Positions 33,188 to 45,982 of a stretch of DNA of 64,000 bases are shown piece by piece. Origin of the DNA: Diabrotica undecimpunctata (lineage: Eukaryota > Arthropoda > Insecta > Coleoptera > Chrysomelidae). The stretch is taken from the NCBI RefSeq assembly GCF_040954645.1, contig NC_092803.1, forward strand, positions 80,638,263 through 80,702,262, read 5' to 3'. The translations under genes were made by a program, and so were the position numbers. Position 1 is the first letter of the stretch. Every line of letters starts with the position of its first letter. The notes beneath the pieces were generated by a model. That model saw nothing but the letters and a program-made list of their open reading frames with translations. It searched no databases and was not told the DNA's origin.

Positions 33188-34413
33188 TTAATAAGATCCC
33201 CAAATTTTAGATACAATTAAAATTAGAAAGACCATAAAAAAATCGAGAACACCCTATATATAGAAATAGTTTAGTTGTAAAATCATAAATGATTTGAAAA
33301 GTTTTATCTGATAAAAAAGACAATACGGTTTGGACATAAGCAGTTAGATTTAGTACACAACTATTTGAAATTTGCGGTTATAATAGATTAGAAAGTAATA
33401 AGTAAGTATTATTGGTTAATGAGTTTTCTCCTTTATAAAAGTTAAAAAAAGAATTCAAGGTCGTTTGAAGGAAAGTATTTTAACGTCAGGTAATTTTTGG
33501 AAAAACAAAAAAATTTTTCATGGACTAAGAATCCGATGATGCGTTGGATGACAGGGGGATTGTCAAAATAACTGTCAAACTAGAATGCGAATTTTGAGAT
33601 GCTCCTGAAAAAATATTAATTTTTGGTGGTTTTCTGATATTGTAGAAAAGATATTGTAATTGAGAATTTATAAGAAGTAGTGTTTAGTGTTTAATGTGGA
33701 AAATTCAGCAGCCATTGTGGTAAGCAGAGACGAATGCCAGTAGAAATAGAGGCATTACTGTAAGTACAAACAGATATATTTTCGTTGTGTCTGAGAGGAA
33801 GCAGTTTGTTTATCTTGGAGTTTGGAGCTTGTGGTAAAGACATCACGACATTTTCACATACTGTTTGTCTTTTTCTTTTATTATCAAAAGAAACAGTAGG
33901 CGGAATAGCGAGCAGGGAAATTGATAGGATCCGGGAAGTAAATTGCGATCTGGTCAGGGCACAGTCCAAGCAAAGGAACCAATAATTCTTTCTAAAATTT
34001 TTACATTAAGAGATATTTGATTTAGAAATATGTGTAGTTAAATTTTATTGATTATTAAGGGATGTGTGATTTGATGGATGATTGATTATATTTTTTTTAT
34101 TCTATTTATAGTGTATGGTGTAAGATTTATCCTCAACGGAATTTTCAATTAATTTGATATATTTTAAAATAAAGGACAATTGTTATAATATCAGAATTGA
34201 TTGTCTAGTATTTCTTTTTTCTTTTTGTTGATCTTTCTTAAATGGAACTAGCAGACGATACTTTGAAGCCACGTTTTAATTAAAAAAAAAATATATATAC
34301 AAAAATTTTTTTCAGCCCTGAGATATTTTTTGCTTTTGATTTGTTTGATAAAGATAAATTTATTACATTTCAGACTATATAAGTAGATTTACAATTATAA
34401 GCAAATCACAACA

Positions 34414-34414
<1 letters not shown>
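33188..34414 (+). repeat. 3' LTR of Gypsy element
   Basis: 1227 bp, near-identical to the 5' LTR, with a gatggatgattgat duplication near 34074 and a shorter (TA) tract. Open frames inside both LTRs (for example 33785-33985) mirror each other and have no known domain. Confidence 0.9.
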
Positions 34415-34481
<67 letters not shown>

Positions 34482-34497
34482 TAATATATATATATAT

Positions 34498-34540
<43 letters not shown>

Positions 34541-34545
34541 AATAT
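34415..34545. repeat. (TA)n tract, right side of Gypsy insertion
   Basis: TA and TAATA runs starting directly at the LTR end. Confidence 0.95.
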
Positions 34546-34682
34546 ATATGAAAATTACTTAGTTCTCGGGAAGAACCGCGTTGAGAATTTATTACTGTGT
34601 AATAAAATGTAATAAATTGATAATTTATTATTGAGTCATCTAACCGCGGAAATTTATCCGAACATATATATATATATATATA

Positions 34683-35100
34683 TATAAAAAGAAGTACTTG
34701 TGACTCGTTTGGAACAAATATATATCTGTTTTGGATGGGTTGGAGTCAATAAAAGGGCTATTGGTTAACTATTTTTTTAATCTCGAGCTTTCAATTGTGT
34801 TTACAATTATTATCAAGAGCTAAAAAAGACAAAATATCTTACAAGGTTGAACTAGAAAGAAAAAACAATTTTTGTTAACTTACCAAATAAAAATTAGTTT
34901 AGTAAATAAAAATTGCTGCTAATAAGTACATCTTAAAAATAATTAATATAAAAATGTCTTAATCTAATAAATGCTTCTCTGAAAACATTTTTATAATTTT
35001 GAAAACATTTTTTTAATACAAAAATAATTGAATTTATAAATAAGTTAAAATAGCAGCCAATTACAAATAAGCCTCAATGTCATAAATGCCAACATAAAAT
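34683..35100 (-). mobile_element. Penelope-like end repeat fragment
   Basis: Shares the gaagtacttgtgactcgttt start, the tggatgggttggagt block, a degenerate hammerhead-like motif (34784-34822) and the downstream spacer with the element at 18030-18790. No coding part remains. A (TA)n tract abuts its left end (34663-34685). Confidence 0.7.
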
Positions 35101-35128
35101 TTTTATTTTTGACAATTATATTGCCAAA

Positions 35129-35158
35129 AGTAAAATTTCGTTTAAACGAAATTTTACT
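35129..35158. repeat. 30-bp perfect palindrome
   Basis: agtaaaatttcgttt followed by its exact reverse complement, with no loop. Confidence 0.9.
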
Positions 35159-35249
35159 GGAATATATACACTGGAATATACAGTATTTGTCCTCCTCCTA
35201 GTTACTTTACTTCTAAAATAACTTAACTTTATAAGAATTGTAATCGGTA

Positions 35250-35530
35250 CAAGTCACAAGTTAGTAGACATTTATTGTTTTTGTGATGCTTCATTACAAG
35301 CATATGCTAGTTGTTTTTAAATGCGCAGTATCAATTCAGGTGGAACATATACAGTAAGACTACTTAGTTCAAAAACTAAAGTTTCATCCCTAAAGTCATT
35401 AAAATACCAAGACTGGAGCTATGTGCAGCTCTTCGTAGAGCTTAATTAACAAATCGAACTATTAATGCAATATCTGCTGCAGTTTCGCAACTTTGTACAA
35501 ATATGTACTAAATATTAAATAAGAAATTAT
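35250..35530 (+). pseudogene. BEL/Pao pol, RNase H part (left half of split element)
   Basis: Reads FCDASLQAYAS, then TYTVRLLSSKTKVSSLKSLK, IPRLELCAALRRA and AAVSQLCTN. The F.DAS..AY.A...LL.SK..V.P.K...IPRLEL.AA pattern is specific to BEL/Pao RNase H. Stops are present. The domain order continues at 40605 with WIKKQINQLQTYVSNRVAKI, so a Gypsy element and other sequence separate the two halves. Confidence 0.8.
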
Positions 35531-35711
35531 TTCTACATCGTATCGACAACCCCATCCAACGGTGGGTAGTACAAATTAAATTAGATGAACGCACACGTCG
35601 AGACTCAAGGTTAGTTATTGTTACATTGTTTGTTCCTGTTCCACGGCAAGTACCGTTTACTTGTTAGATACATTTGCTGTGCAAATTCCTATTTGCTTGT
35701 TTAGAACTCTA

Positions 35712-35816
35712 TGTCATGTTGGTCCATAAGGGATAAAAAGGGCCAACTCTCGAACTCAAGAAAATCACTAACTTTCCACTATATTTTATTTAGATTTATA
35801 CACGTACATTGTTACA
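35712..35816 (-). repeat. 3' LTR of nested Gypsy element
   Basis: 105 bp with TG..CA ends. It lacks the short internal ctttcaactatatttt-type duplication of the other copy. Confidence 0.65.
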
Positions 35817-36179
35817 GTCTACGAGAAGTTTGTTACGTTTTGTACACATCTCGAACAGTAAATATACAATAATAATAATGTTTTGACAACATAATGATTT
35901 AAGATATTCTATATAAAATTACAACGTAAGGGTTTATACCCTTACTGTACATCTCCCATGGAAAATCGTTGCGCTTCATTTTTCCGTCCGTCTGTTTGGT
36001 GTTAAGGTATATATTATAGTCTGTTTAAAAAAAATCGTTTACAATAATTACTAACGCCCTAAATATTAAGTAATGTTCTTTCTATTCTCACTTAGTCACT
36101 TTTCACTTTACACTTTGCGCTATTTATATTGCGAATTAAGAAGTGTTTATTGTTTTTATTTGTTATTTTTTTTTTAAAC

Positions 36180-37560
36180 AAATATATCCGCAGGGGGGCA
36201 TACACAAACAGTAAGATACATATTGTTACATAAAAAAATATTTTTTACAATCTGGTATATAGTTTAGTCATTTTAAGATAGCTTAATAAAGACTGTAAAT
36301 TTGACGTTAGTATACTTTTTAAATTATCACTAAGGGCACACGCGATTCTTTCGTTCTGGTACACTGGACACTCAACAATTATATGTTTCACTGACAACTG
36401 AGTGTTGCACTTGGTACACATCGGAGCAGCCTCCTGGTTGAAGATATGCTTGTGTGTAAAGAAAGTATGTCCTATTCGGAGTCGGTTGATGATGACTTGG
36501 TCTTTTCTATTATTTGGTAAGATGAGTTTGGTTCCTACTTGACTTAGACATTCTTTGAGTTTGTTAGCAGTGTGATCCCAAGTAGTTTGCCACGCTCTGT
36601 ACACGTGGGCTTTGATATTTACTTTGTGGTCAGTTCAAGGCATTTGATTTATGATAGCAATACTTTGGTCGGTGGTTGCATTGCTTGCCAGAGAGTCCAC
36701 TTCCTCATTACCACTTATTCCTATATGGTAAGGTACCCAGATAAAGGAAATATCTTTTTGTTGAGTCTGTAGATAAGATAACTCTTCTTTGATCTTGAGA
36801 AGTATGGCGTGAGTTGTATATAGCTGTTTTATTCCAAGTAATGCGTTCATTGAATCGGTGATGATAACAAATTTGTTTTCATTGATAGAACAACATTTTT
36901 TCACGGCCTGGTGAATTGCCGTAAGTTCTCCGGTATATATACAACAATTTGTTGGGATTCGTATGGTAGACTTGACGTTTTTGTAGATGTAGGCTGCAGC
37001 ATGTCCTTCATGACATTTGGAAGCATCAGTGAAGATTTGATGGGTTGTTGGGTATTTGGATATTACATTTTTATAAGCTTGCTGTATAAGGAAAGGATGT
37101 GTGGAATGTTTCGGGAGTTCTTTTAGAGACGTGTCTATTTTTCAAGGTTTAATCATCCAAGGAGGAACATTTACATGAATAGGCAGAGTAAGACTGAACT
37201 GTTCTAAATTAAGACCAATACGTTTTATTTGTTCAGAAAATGGTAGTTTTTTTATTGCAATGTTTCTGTAAAGATCGGACGATATATTTGTTCTGCAAAG
37301 TATTGTTAAGTAGGTTACGTTGCTGTTGTTTGCTGAAATTCTGGCAACGTAATTTAGTGATAGGAGTTGTCTTCGTTGGCGTAAGGACAGTTCATTGGCC
37401 AAAACTTGTAAGCTACTTACTGGACTAGTTCTTGTGGCACCTAAAACTAATCTCAAGCACATATTTTGAATGTAGTCAAGTTTTTTTAAAGATGTTTTGT
37501 TAGCAGTATCGTAGCATAAACAGCCGTAGTCTAGTTTACTTCTAATTTTAGTGATCTATA
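36180..37560 (-). pseudogene. I/R1-like LINE C-terminal half (RT end, RNase H, zinc motif)
   Basis: Minus strand. The RT C-terminus starts at the junction near 37558 (SKLDYGCLCYDTANK, MCLRLVLGATRTSPVSSL). RNase H is in 36904-36635 (ITDSMNALLGIKQL, FIWVPYHIGISGNEEVDSLA). The last part (36604-36245) reads INRLRIGHTFFTHKHIF, CTKCN, VKHIIVECPVY, a Zn-binding CxxC...HxxxxC tail. A poly-T run near 36165 is its poly(A) end on this strand. It was 5'-truncated on insertion into the Gypsy integrase end. A few frame breaks are present. Confidence 0.8.
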
Positions 37561-37710
37561 TAGAGTAAATAAGGTTGTTGTATCTGCCCCCAAGAGAATT
37601 TATGATAATGTTGGGTGCTTTATCTTCGATAACTGTATATGGACCCGAAAACAAAGGATCTAGTTTATAATATGACTCTTTCCCAACCAATACCTTGTCT
37701 CCTGTAATAG

Positions 37711-37808
<98 letters not shown>

Positions 37809-38560
37809 CTGTGCCTGTTTTGGCATAATATATTCTTTTACTGACTTGTGTTGAACTTGTTAGCGTCTCTCTTGCCTCTTTCGTTGCTGTTTGTAATTTG
37901 TATCTGAGCTCTAAGGGGTAATCGTCAAAATTGTATAGCGGTTCCATCTCGTTCTGTACATTTGTCGGCAGTCTACAGGTTTTTCCGAATACTAATTCAA
38001 ACGGCGTGTAACCTGTTGCTGAATGTACCGAAATGTTGTATGCAAGGCAATAGTATTGTACCCAAGTGCTCCAACTTTTTGGGAATATTAACAGTTGTAT
38101 TCTCAGTTACGCATTTAAATGCTTATGAGTATTCTCTAAAGCTCCAATTGCCTCGTGGTGATATGCTGTGGAGTTTAGTTGCTCTTTTTGCAGCAATGCG
38201 CATGTTTCCTTAAATATTCTTGCAATAAACTCTGTGCCTTGGTCCGTTACGATCCTTCGGGGTACTCCATACCTTAAAATGAAGTTTTCTACCAATGATT
38301 TGGCTACTGTTTCGGCTTCTTTATTTTTTATTGCGTATCCTTCTATAAATTTGCTTAACTAGCATTGTAACGTTAATATATATCTGTTCCCATTATTATC
38401 AACCTCGAGTGGGCCTACTGGGTCTATTAATATCGTATCAAATGCGCTGGTGACTGTCGATGGGATATTCATGGGTTGTCTGTTTCTTTTCGAGTGCTTA
38501 TATTCCACAACGTCCGGTTGATCAGTCTTTACGTCCTTCGAATCCTGTACTTCTTCCTGT
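37561..38560 (-). pseudogene. Gypsy integrase, core and C-terminal domain
   Basis: Minus strand, right to left: SAFDTILIDPVGPLEV and NRYILTLQC (first catalytic Asp region); GVPRRIVTDQGTEFIARIF (second Asp); ALENTHKHLNA near 38115 (catalytic Glu); VFGKTCRLPTNVQNEMEPLY; then KLDPLFSGPYTV near 37640 from the C-terminal domain. One stop follows TLQC and another follows HKHLNA. A (TA)n tract (37709-37806) interrupts the linker. All three acidic residues of the DDE triad are visible. Confidence 0.85.
37709..37806. repeat. (TA)n microsatellite inside integrase pseudogene
   Basis: Perfect TA run expanded within what was coding sequence. Confidence 0.95.
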
Positions 38561-38575
38561 CTCTTATTCTGTGCT

Positions 38576-39590
38576 CTTCTTCTTCTTTTTCAGCTGCCAT
38601 CTCCGCTACGGAGGTTGGCAATCATCATAGCTATTTTAATTTTTGAGGCAGTAGCTCTAAATAGTTGTTTTGAGCTGCATCCAAACCATTCTCTCAGGTT
38701 CTTAAGCCATGAAATTGGTCTTCTTTCGATGCTTCTTCTGCCATCTATCTTTCCTTGCATTATGAGTCGCAGGATGCCACACTTCTCGCCCCGCATCACA
38801 TGTCCGAGATGATGTAGCTTTCTTTCTTTAATTGTAAGTTCAACTTCCTTCTCTTTACCTATTCTTCTTAGTACCTTATTGTTCGTAACTCTATCTACCC
38901 AGAAAACCGTCCTAATTCTTCTATAGGTCCACATTTCAAAGGCGTAAAGTCGTCTCATTCTGTCTAGTTTTAACGTCCATGATTCCACACCATAGTATAG
39001 TACACTGTATACGTAACATTTTGTTAGGCGTACTTTAAAAGCTAATGTCTTTGCCACATAGGACCTTTTTCATTTTCATAAAATTAGAACGTGCTTTTTC
39101 GATTTTGACTTTGATTTCTGTGTACTTTTTTATTCTTTCGATCTGCTGGATCTACTATCAAGATTTCGTTAGTATTATGGTTGTTTTTACAAATTTTCAT
39201 AAACTTCATCTTTTTGATATTGAGCCAGAGTCCGTACTTCCTACGACACATTACTATTTTACTTATGGGCCATTCCAGGTCTTGTAAACTATCGGCTATT
39301 ATTACTGTATCATCTGCATATCTAATGTTGTTAACTAAGACTCCATTTACTCTTATGCCGACTGTTTCATCTTCCAGAGTTTCTCGAATTACCTCTTCAG
39401 AATAAGAGTTAAATAATAGAGGTGATAGTATGCAGCCTTGCCTGACTCCATTCTTTATTTCCAATTCTTCAGATGTCTCTTTTTCAATTCGTACTATTGC
39501 TCGCTGATTGTAATAAAGGTTTGTTATTAGCCTTAAATCTCTTTCATCTAGGTTTTTATTTTTTAGAATTTCCATGAGTCGGTCATAACT
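38576..39590 (-). pseudogene. RTE/BovB-like LINE inserted in the Gypsy element
   Basis: Minus strand: SYDRLMEILKNKNLDERDL, NGVRQGCILSPLLFNSYSE, the catalytic IRYADDTVIIA near 39310, a frame break at ~39080, then YGVESWTLKLDRMRRLYAF, LHHLGHVMRGEKCGILRLI and WLKNLREWFGCSSKQLF, ending in a gaagaag-type tail near 38576. It is 5'-truncated. The 5' edge fuses in frame with the Gypsy protease upstream. Confidence 0.85.
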
Positions 39591-39960
39591 TTGTTTTTGT
39601 TGTTTTTTTTTTATTCGTAATATGAATCCTAAAGTTTTGTAATTTATTGTCGCTCGATATTTTGTTAGAAAATCTGAGCCGATTATTTCGTCTAAATGAT
39701 GTGAAAAACTCGCTATGATTGAGAATACATGTCCTAATGTAATGATGTCTTCCGATTTTTGTAATAATTCCATGTTACACCATAGTGTCCCCATCGTAAT
39801 CGTACTTCCCGATATTCCATTTAATTTGATATGTTTACTTTTATTTATGTTCTCGTCATTGTCCAAAGATTCGCTGAAAATTGTACTAACAGCTGCGCCG
39901 GTATCAATTGGTGATCGTATGTACTTTCCTTTGAAATATGTCGTTATATAATAAACGAAA
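39591..39960 (-). pseudogene. Gypsy retropepsin fragment
   Basis: Minus strand: FKGKYIRSPIDTGAAVSTIF, with the catalytic Asp in DTGA, then IKLNGISGSTITMGTL and IIGSDFLTKYRATINYKT. This is a complete-looking retroviral-type protease core. One reading frame runs from here into the inserted LINE RT (39866 to 39084), creating a chimeric open frame. Confidence 0.75.
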
Positions 39961-40218
39961 CAGTTGCTTATATCAGTAATAAAATTTTTCGAGAATTAAA
40001 ATTATTAAATAACTTTCGTTTAAAAATAATAAAATAAGATAAAATCTCTATATCAAGCTGTATAATGATCAAATATATCAGAAAAAATGCAGAACAATAA
40101 TTATTAACTCACAGGTTTATGTCCTTTACAGTTTCTCTTAGCTGGTTGTAGATGCTCCTGGAAATCTAGCATCCAATTCCAACAGCTATGTTGATTTGGC
40201 CACTTCCCGCCGGATTTA

Positions 40219-40416
40219 TCATTCCAACAGTCTGCGCCATTGTCTGTACAGCAACCATAAGGCGAATATGAAAGCTAGGGCAAATACTACTACTCCCAAT
40301 ATCTCTGGAATTGATATGTTGTTACCTTTCTCGTTATTAGCTGTAGTGCTTCCTCTATATCCAGCCTGGTTTATGAATATTTGTTCCACCTTCTCCTTGT
40401 TCTGGTTATTTCCCAT
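40219..40416 (-). CDS. Small single-pass membrane protein ORF in Gypsy leader
   Basis: 65 codons, open, starting MGNNQNKEKVEQ. Gly2 in an MGNxxx context could be N-myristoylated. A polar N-terminal half is followed by a hydrophobic segment (ISIPEILGVVVFALAFIFAL) and a basic tail (YRQWRRLLE). It sits just downstream of the LTR and primer-binding site, before the place for gag. I have the impression that similar MGN/MGQ-starting membrane ORFs occur in the leaders of other insect Gypsy elements, but could not check. Function unknown. A longer frame begins at 40452; I prefer the internal Met because of the MGN start. Confidence 0.5.
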   Translation of the reverse strand: MGNNQNKEKVEQIFINQAGYRGSTTANNEKGNNISIPEILGVVVFALAFIFALWLLYRQWRRLLE

Positions 40417-40471
40417 TCTTATTCTTCTCTTCGCGGGTTCTAAAGGGCACAAAGGGCTGGCAGGATCGCCA

Positions 40472-40598
40472 TGTCATGTTGGTCCCTAAGGTATAAAAAG
40501 GGACGACTCTCGAACTCAAAAAAATCACTATACTTTCAACTATATTTTATCAACTTTCAACTATATTTTATTAAGATTTATACACGTACATCGTTACA
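40472..40598 (-). repeat. 5' LTR of nested Gypsy element, with adjacent primer-binding site
   Basis: 127 bp with TG..CA ends. On the minus strand, tggcgatcctgccagccc follows immediately (40471-40454), a primer-binding-like sequence starting TGG. The LTR is unusually short. Minus-strand GTATAAAT and AATAAA are present. Confidence 0.65.
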
Positions 40599-40604
40599 GG
40601 TCTA

Positions 40605-42450
40605 CCTACGTATATGTTGGATCAAAAAGCAAATAAATCAGTTACAAACCTATGTTTCAAATCGAGTAGCAAAGATTTAGAAACCCGTAGGTAATTATAT
40701 GTGGTCTTATTTAAGCACTAAAGAGAATCTAGCTAATTTGGATTCTCGAGGAGTAGTGCCAAAACTTATCATCAATATGAACTTATGGTGGAATGGACCA
40801 TTTTTTATATCAATCTATTGATCAGTTCAAACTCTTTTCAAGTATACAGAATGAAGTTGAAGTATATAGAAGCTTGAATTACCGAAGTTAAAGAAAGTTT
40901 ACAAGGTATGACTACAAAAATTATTCACAACAGATTCAGATTTTACAAAGAATTACTTCTTATATGATAGGATTTATTCTTAATTTAAGAAAATCTAAAT
41001 ATGAGAGAAAATTTGGATCTTTACCGGTTGAACAATTAAAGTATGCTAATTTCAAATTAATAAAATCATCTCAGTTTGAATCCTTTTCAGAGTAAATAAA
41101 AATTATAGAAGAAAATTAATCGTGACTTCCAAAACACAAATTTAGTTTTCTATCACCATTTTTCTTGATAAACAAGGTTTACTTCTTGTGGGAGGTACGC
41201 TTAAATTTACTTCGTTAAAAATACATAAATGTCATCCATATTTTTTATCTTGGCTAGAAACATAACTTGACGAAATTAATCGTTAAATACAAACATGCTG
41301 CGTTATAACAAACTGGCCCTTAACTTTCCTTAGCAGCCATACGACAATTTTACTGGCCTATAGGTGGACGTAATTTAGCTAGGCAAACAACTAAAAATGT
41401 TTTAAATTTAATTTATCTTTTGCTACATATCCAATGTCCAGTTTACCAGATACTAGAATTAAACTCTCTTGCCTTTTCAATGTACAGACATTGATTATGC
41501 CGGACCATTTCCTTTAAAGAATAGGCATTATAGGGCAGGACGAGGATGCAAAATTTTAAAATGTTACATTTGTGTTTTTGTTTGTTTTAGCACAAAAGCA
41601 ATGCACTTAGAATTGGTATCCAATCTAACAACAGAATGTTTTTTATCTTGTCTCAAACGATTTACTTCAAGATGAAGGAGTTCCTTTAGATTTCTATCCA
41701 GATAACGGTAGCACATTTGTTGGAAGAAATGAATTAAAAGAATTTGGAAAATTTTGTTACAATGTGTAAATGTAATTACTCAATATGATTTAAACGACAA
41801 TATTTATTTTCATTTTATACACATAAATTCACCAAACTTTAGTGGTCTATAGGAAGCAGCAGTAAAAATCACAAAACATTTTTTAAAGCAAACAGTGTTA
41901 AGCAGAATTTTAATTTATAAAACGTTTAATACTCATATTCAAACTGACAGAATATTAAATTCTACACGTCTGTATTTCTTATCCAATGATCCTAATGACC
42001 TAAAACCAATTACTCTATTACATTTTCTAATTGGCCGTCCAATTACAATACTTCCTGGACCAGACCTACCAGAAGTTTCTCCAACCAAGCTGTCCAGACT
42101 ACTGTCAACTCAACAAATATATTAACAATTTTATATAAGATTCACAAAAGAATACATTTCTCAGCTACGCTTTCAATATAAATGAAAAGGCCAGGCTACT
42201 CCGCTTGCTGTCGGTACCATAGTATTAATTAAGAATGATCAACAACCTCCAGGCAAGTGGCTCATGGGAAGAATTCTTCGTTTATTCCCTGGAAAGGATG
42301 GAGTCTCACGAGTAGAAGAAATAAAAACAGTGTCAAAAATTGTGATCCTTTCCGTGAGACATTTGTGTACTTTGCCTTGAGAGAAAACCACAGTAAAATA
42401 ACAATTTATCTTAGTGTTAAATGCCATGATTCAGGTGTATGAAAGTTGCT
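40605..42450 (+). pseudogene. BEL/Pao pol, integrase half (right part of split element)
   Basis: Resumes at WIKKQINQLQTYVSNRVAKI, then WSYLSTKENLANLDSRGVVP and NLWWNGP. The integrase region has RQFYWPIGGRNLARQTT near 41340, IDYAGPFPLKN at 41490 (first Asp), FVCFSTKAMHLELVSNLTTE, FYPDNGSTFVGRNELKEF (second Asp), and a C-terminal PPGKWLMGRILRLFPGKDGV block near 42250. Stops and frame changes are numerous. The order is standard for BEL/Pao. No LTR was identified. Confidence 0.85.
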
Positions 42451-42857
42451 CTAGACTCTCTGTTAGTCGTTTGCGGACACTAAAAAAATATTGAACAATA
42501 ATAAAAGTTAATGTAACAATCGAGTCCATTTTTTTCTCAAGAATACCTGCATCATAATCTGAAATAATATTCATCAGCATACATACACAAGTTTATAAAC
42601 GGGGTTCGGTCCTGACAGGTATACTAGTTAGTGCGAATGTGTCAGCTCCAAACAAAAACAGTTATTTAGATAGTAGGTAATGCTTAATTTTTTTTATTTT
42701 TTTTTACTTTCTTAACATAAGTGCTTCAGAGTGCGTTCATTCCACCCTGTAAGTACTCTTTAAAATTATATAAAACAAAGTCATTTCACTGGAATTTATT
42801 GTATTTATAATAAGTCAGCTGGATATAAAAACTTTAAACAAGTTTCTTCGTTATATA
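42451..42857. other. No gene; flank of BEL/Pao and mariner
   Basis: Could include BEL/Pao 3' non-coding or LTR sequence, but no repeat partner was seen in the window. Confidence 0.4.
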
Positions 42858-45094
<2,237 letters not shown>

Positions 45095-45108
45095 CGACAT
45101 AATAAAAT

Positions 45109-45982
45109 CGCCTGTTCTTAAACAGGCCCATATTTTAGGTCTAACTTAATTTTAAATTGAGGGACTTCTTGAGACTTCTAACTCCAGAAAGTATTGTATT
45201 CCCAGAAACTAGTCAGTCACTTCAGCAGAAATACTAATTTTGTCAAAAGTTTGTCACATCATTCCGCATGCTTTATTAACTCAAGAAATTGAAAAATTGG
45301 TCCTTTAAACCATGTCTCTTATGTTATTTCTCAATATAAGTGTCGGTTTGGAGGATTTCAGCCCCGTTTATAGTTTTAGACGACAAATTTTTATCACACC
45401 ACTGCGTGCATTGATACCTGAATCCAGAATAATTAATCATCCATTCGCAAACATCTACACAATCCACACCTTCACAAATACTTCCAACTAACCCCTCAAA
45501 AATTCCAATCGCACAATCAATCATCAATATAGATACAACCCAGTCTACACAAAATAACCCAGAACGCAGTTTGGAAGAAATAGTCACACCTGTCGCCTGT
45601 TCTTAAACAGGTCCATATTTTAGGTCTAACTTAATTTTAAATTGAGGGACTTCTTGAGACTTCTGACTCCAGAAAGTATTGTATTCCCAGAAACTAGTCA
45701 GTCACTTCAGCAGAAATACTAATTTTGTCAAAAGTTTGTCACATCATTCCGCATGCTTTATTAACTCAAGAAATTGAAAAATTGGTCCTTTAAACCATGT
45801 CTCTTATGTTATTTCTCAATATAAGTGTCGGTTTGGAGGATTTCAGCCCCGTTTATAGTTTTAGACGACAAATTTTTATCACACCCTCAAAAATTTTAAT
45901 CGCACAATCAATCATCAATATAGATACAACCCAGTCTACACAAAATAACCCAGAACGCAGTTTGGAAGAAATAGTCACACCT
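45109..45982 (+). repeat. Tandem 5' monomers of a LINE (two units)
   Basis: Unit 1 is 45109-45593 (485 bp); unit 2 is 45594-45982 and lacks about 94 bp. Both begin cgcctgttcttaaacagg, which can form a small hairpin, and include an ATG frame starting MSLMLFLNISVGLEDF. Unit 2 leads into LINE ORF1. Apart from the gap they look nearly identical. Confidence 0.85.

Larger units (their letters stand above)
26726..34414 (+). mobile_element. Gypsy-type LTR retrotransposon (7.7 kb), integrase-deleted
   Basis: Two long LTRs enclose a primer-binding site, gag, a pol with protease, RT, RNase H and a partial integrase, and a polypurine tract. The LTRs look nearly identical, so insertion was recent relative to neighbouring TEs. 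The target was a TA tract, so the 4-5 bp duplication cannot be read. Coding defects make the copy non-autonomous. Confidence 0.93.
35712..40598 (-). mobile_element. Minus-strand Gypsy element nested in BEL/Pao
   Basis: Bounded by short related terminal repeats: 35712-35816 and 40472-40598, both tgtcatgttggtcc...gttaca. Inside, right to left: a primer-binding-like site, a small membrane-protein ORF, a protease remnant, an RTE-like LINE insertion, the integrase, another LINE insertion and non-coding 3' sequence. RT and RNase H are missing. The integrase is close to the plus-strand fragment at 52815-55400. Confidence 0.75.
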
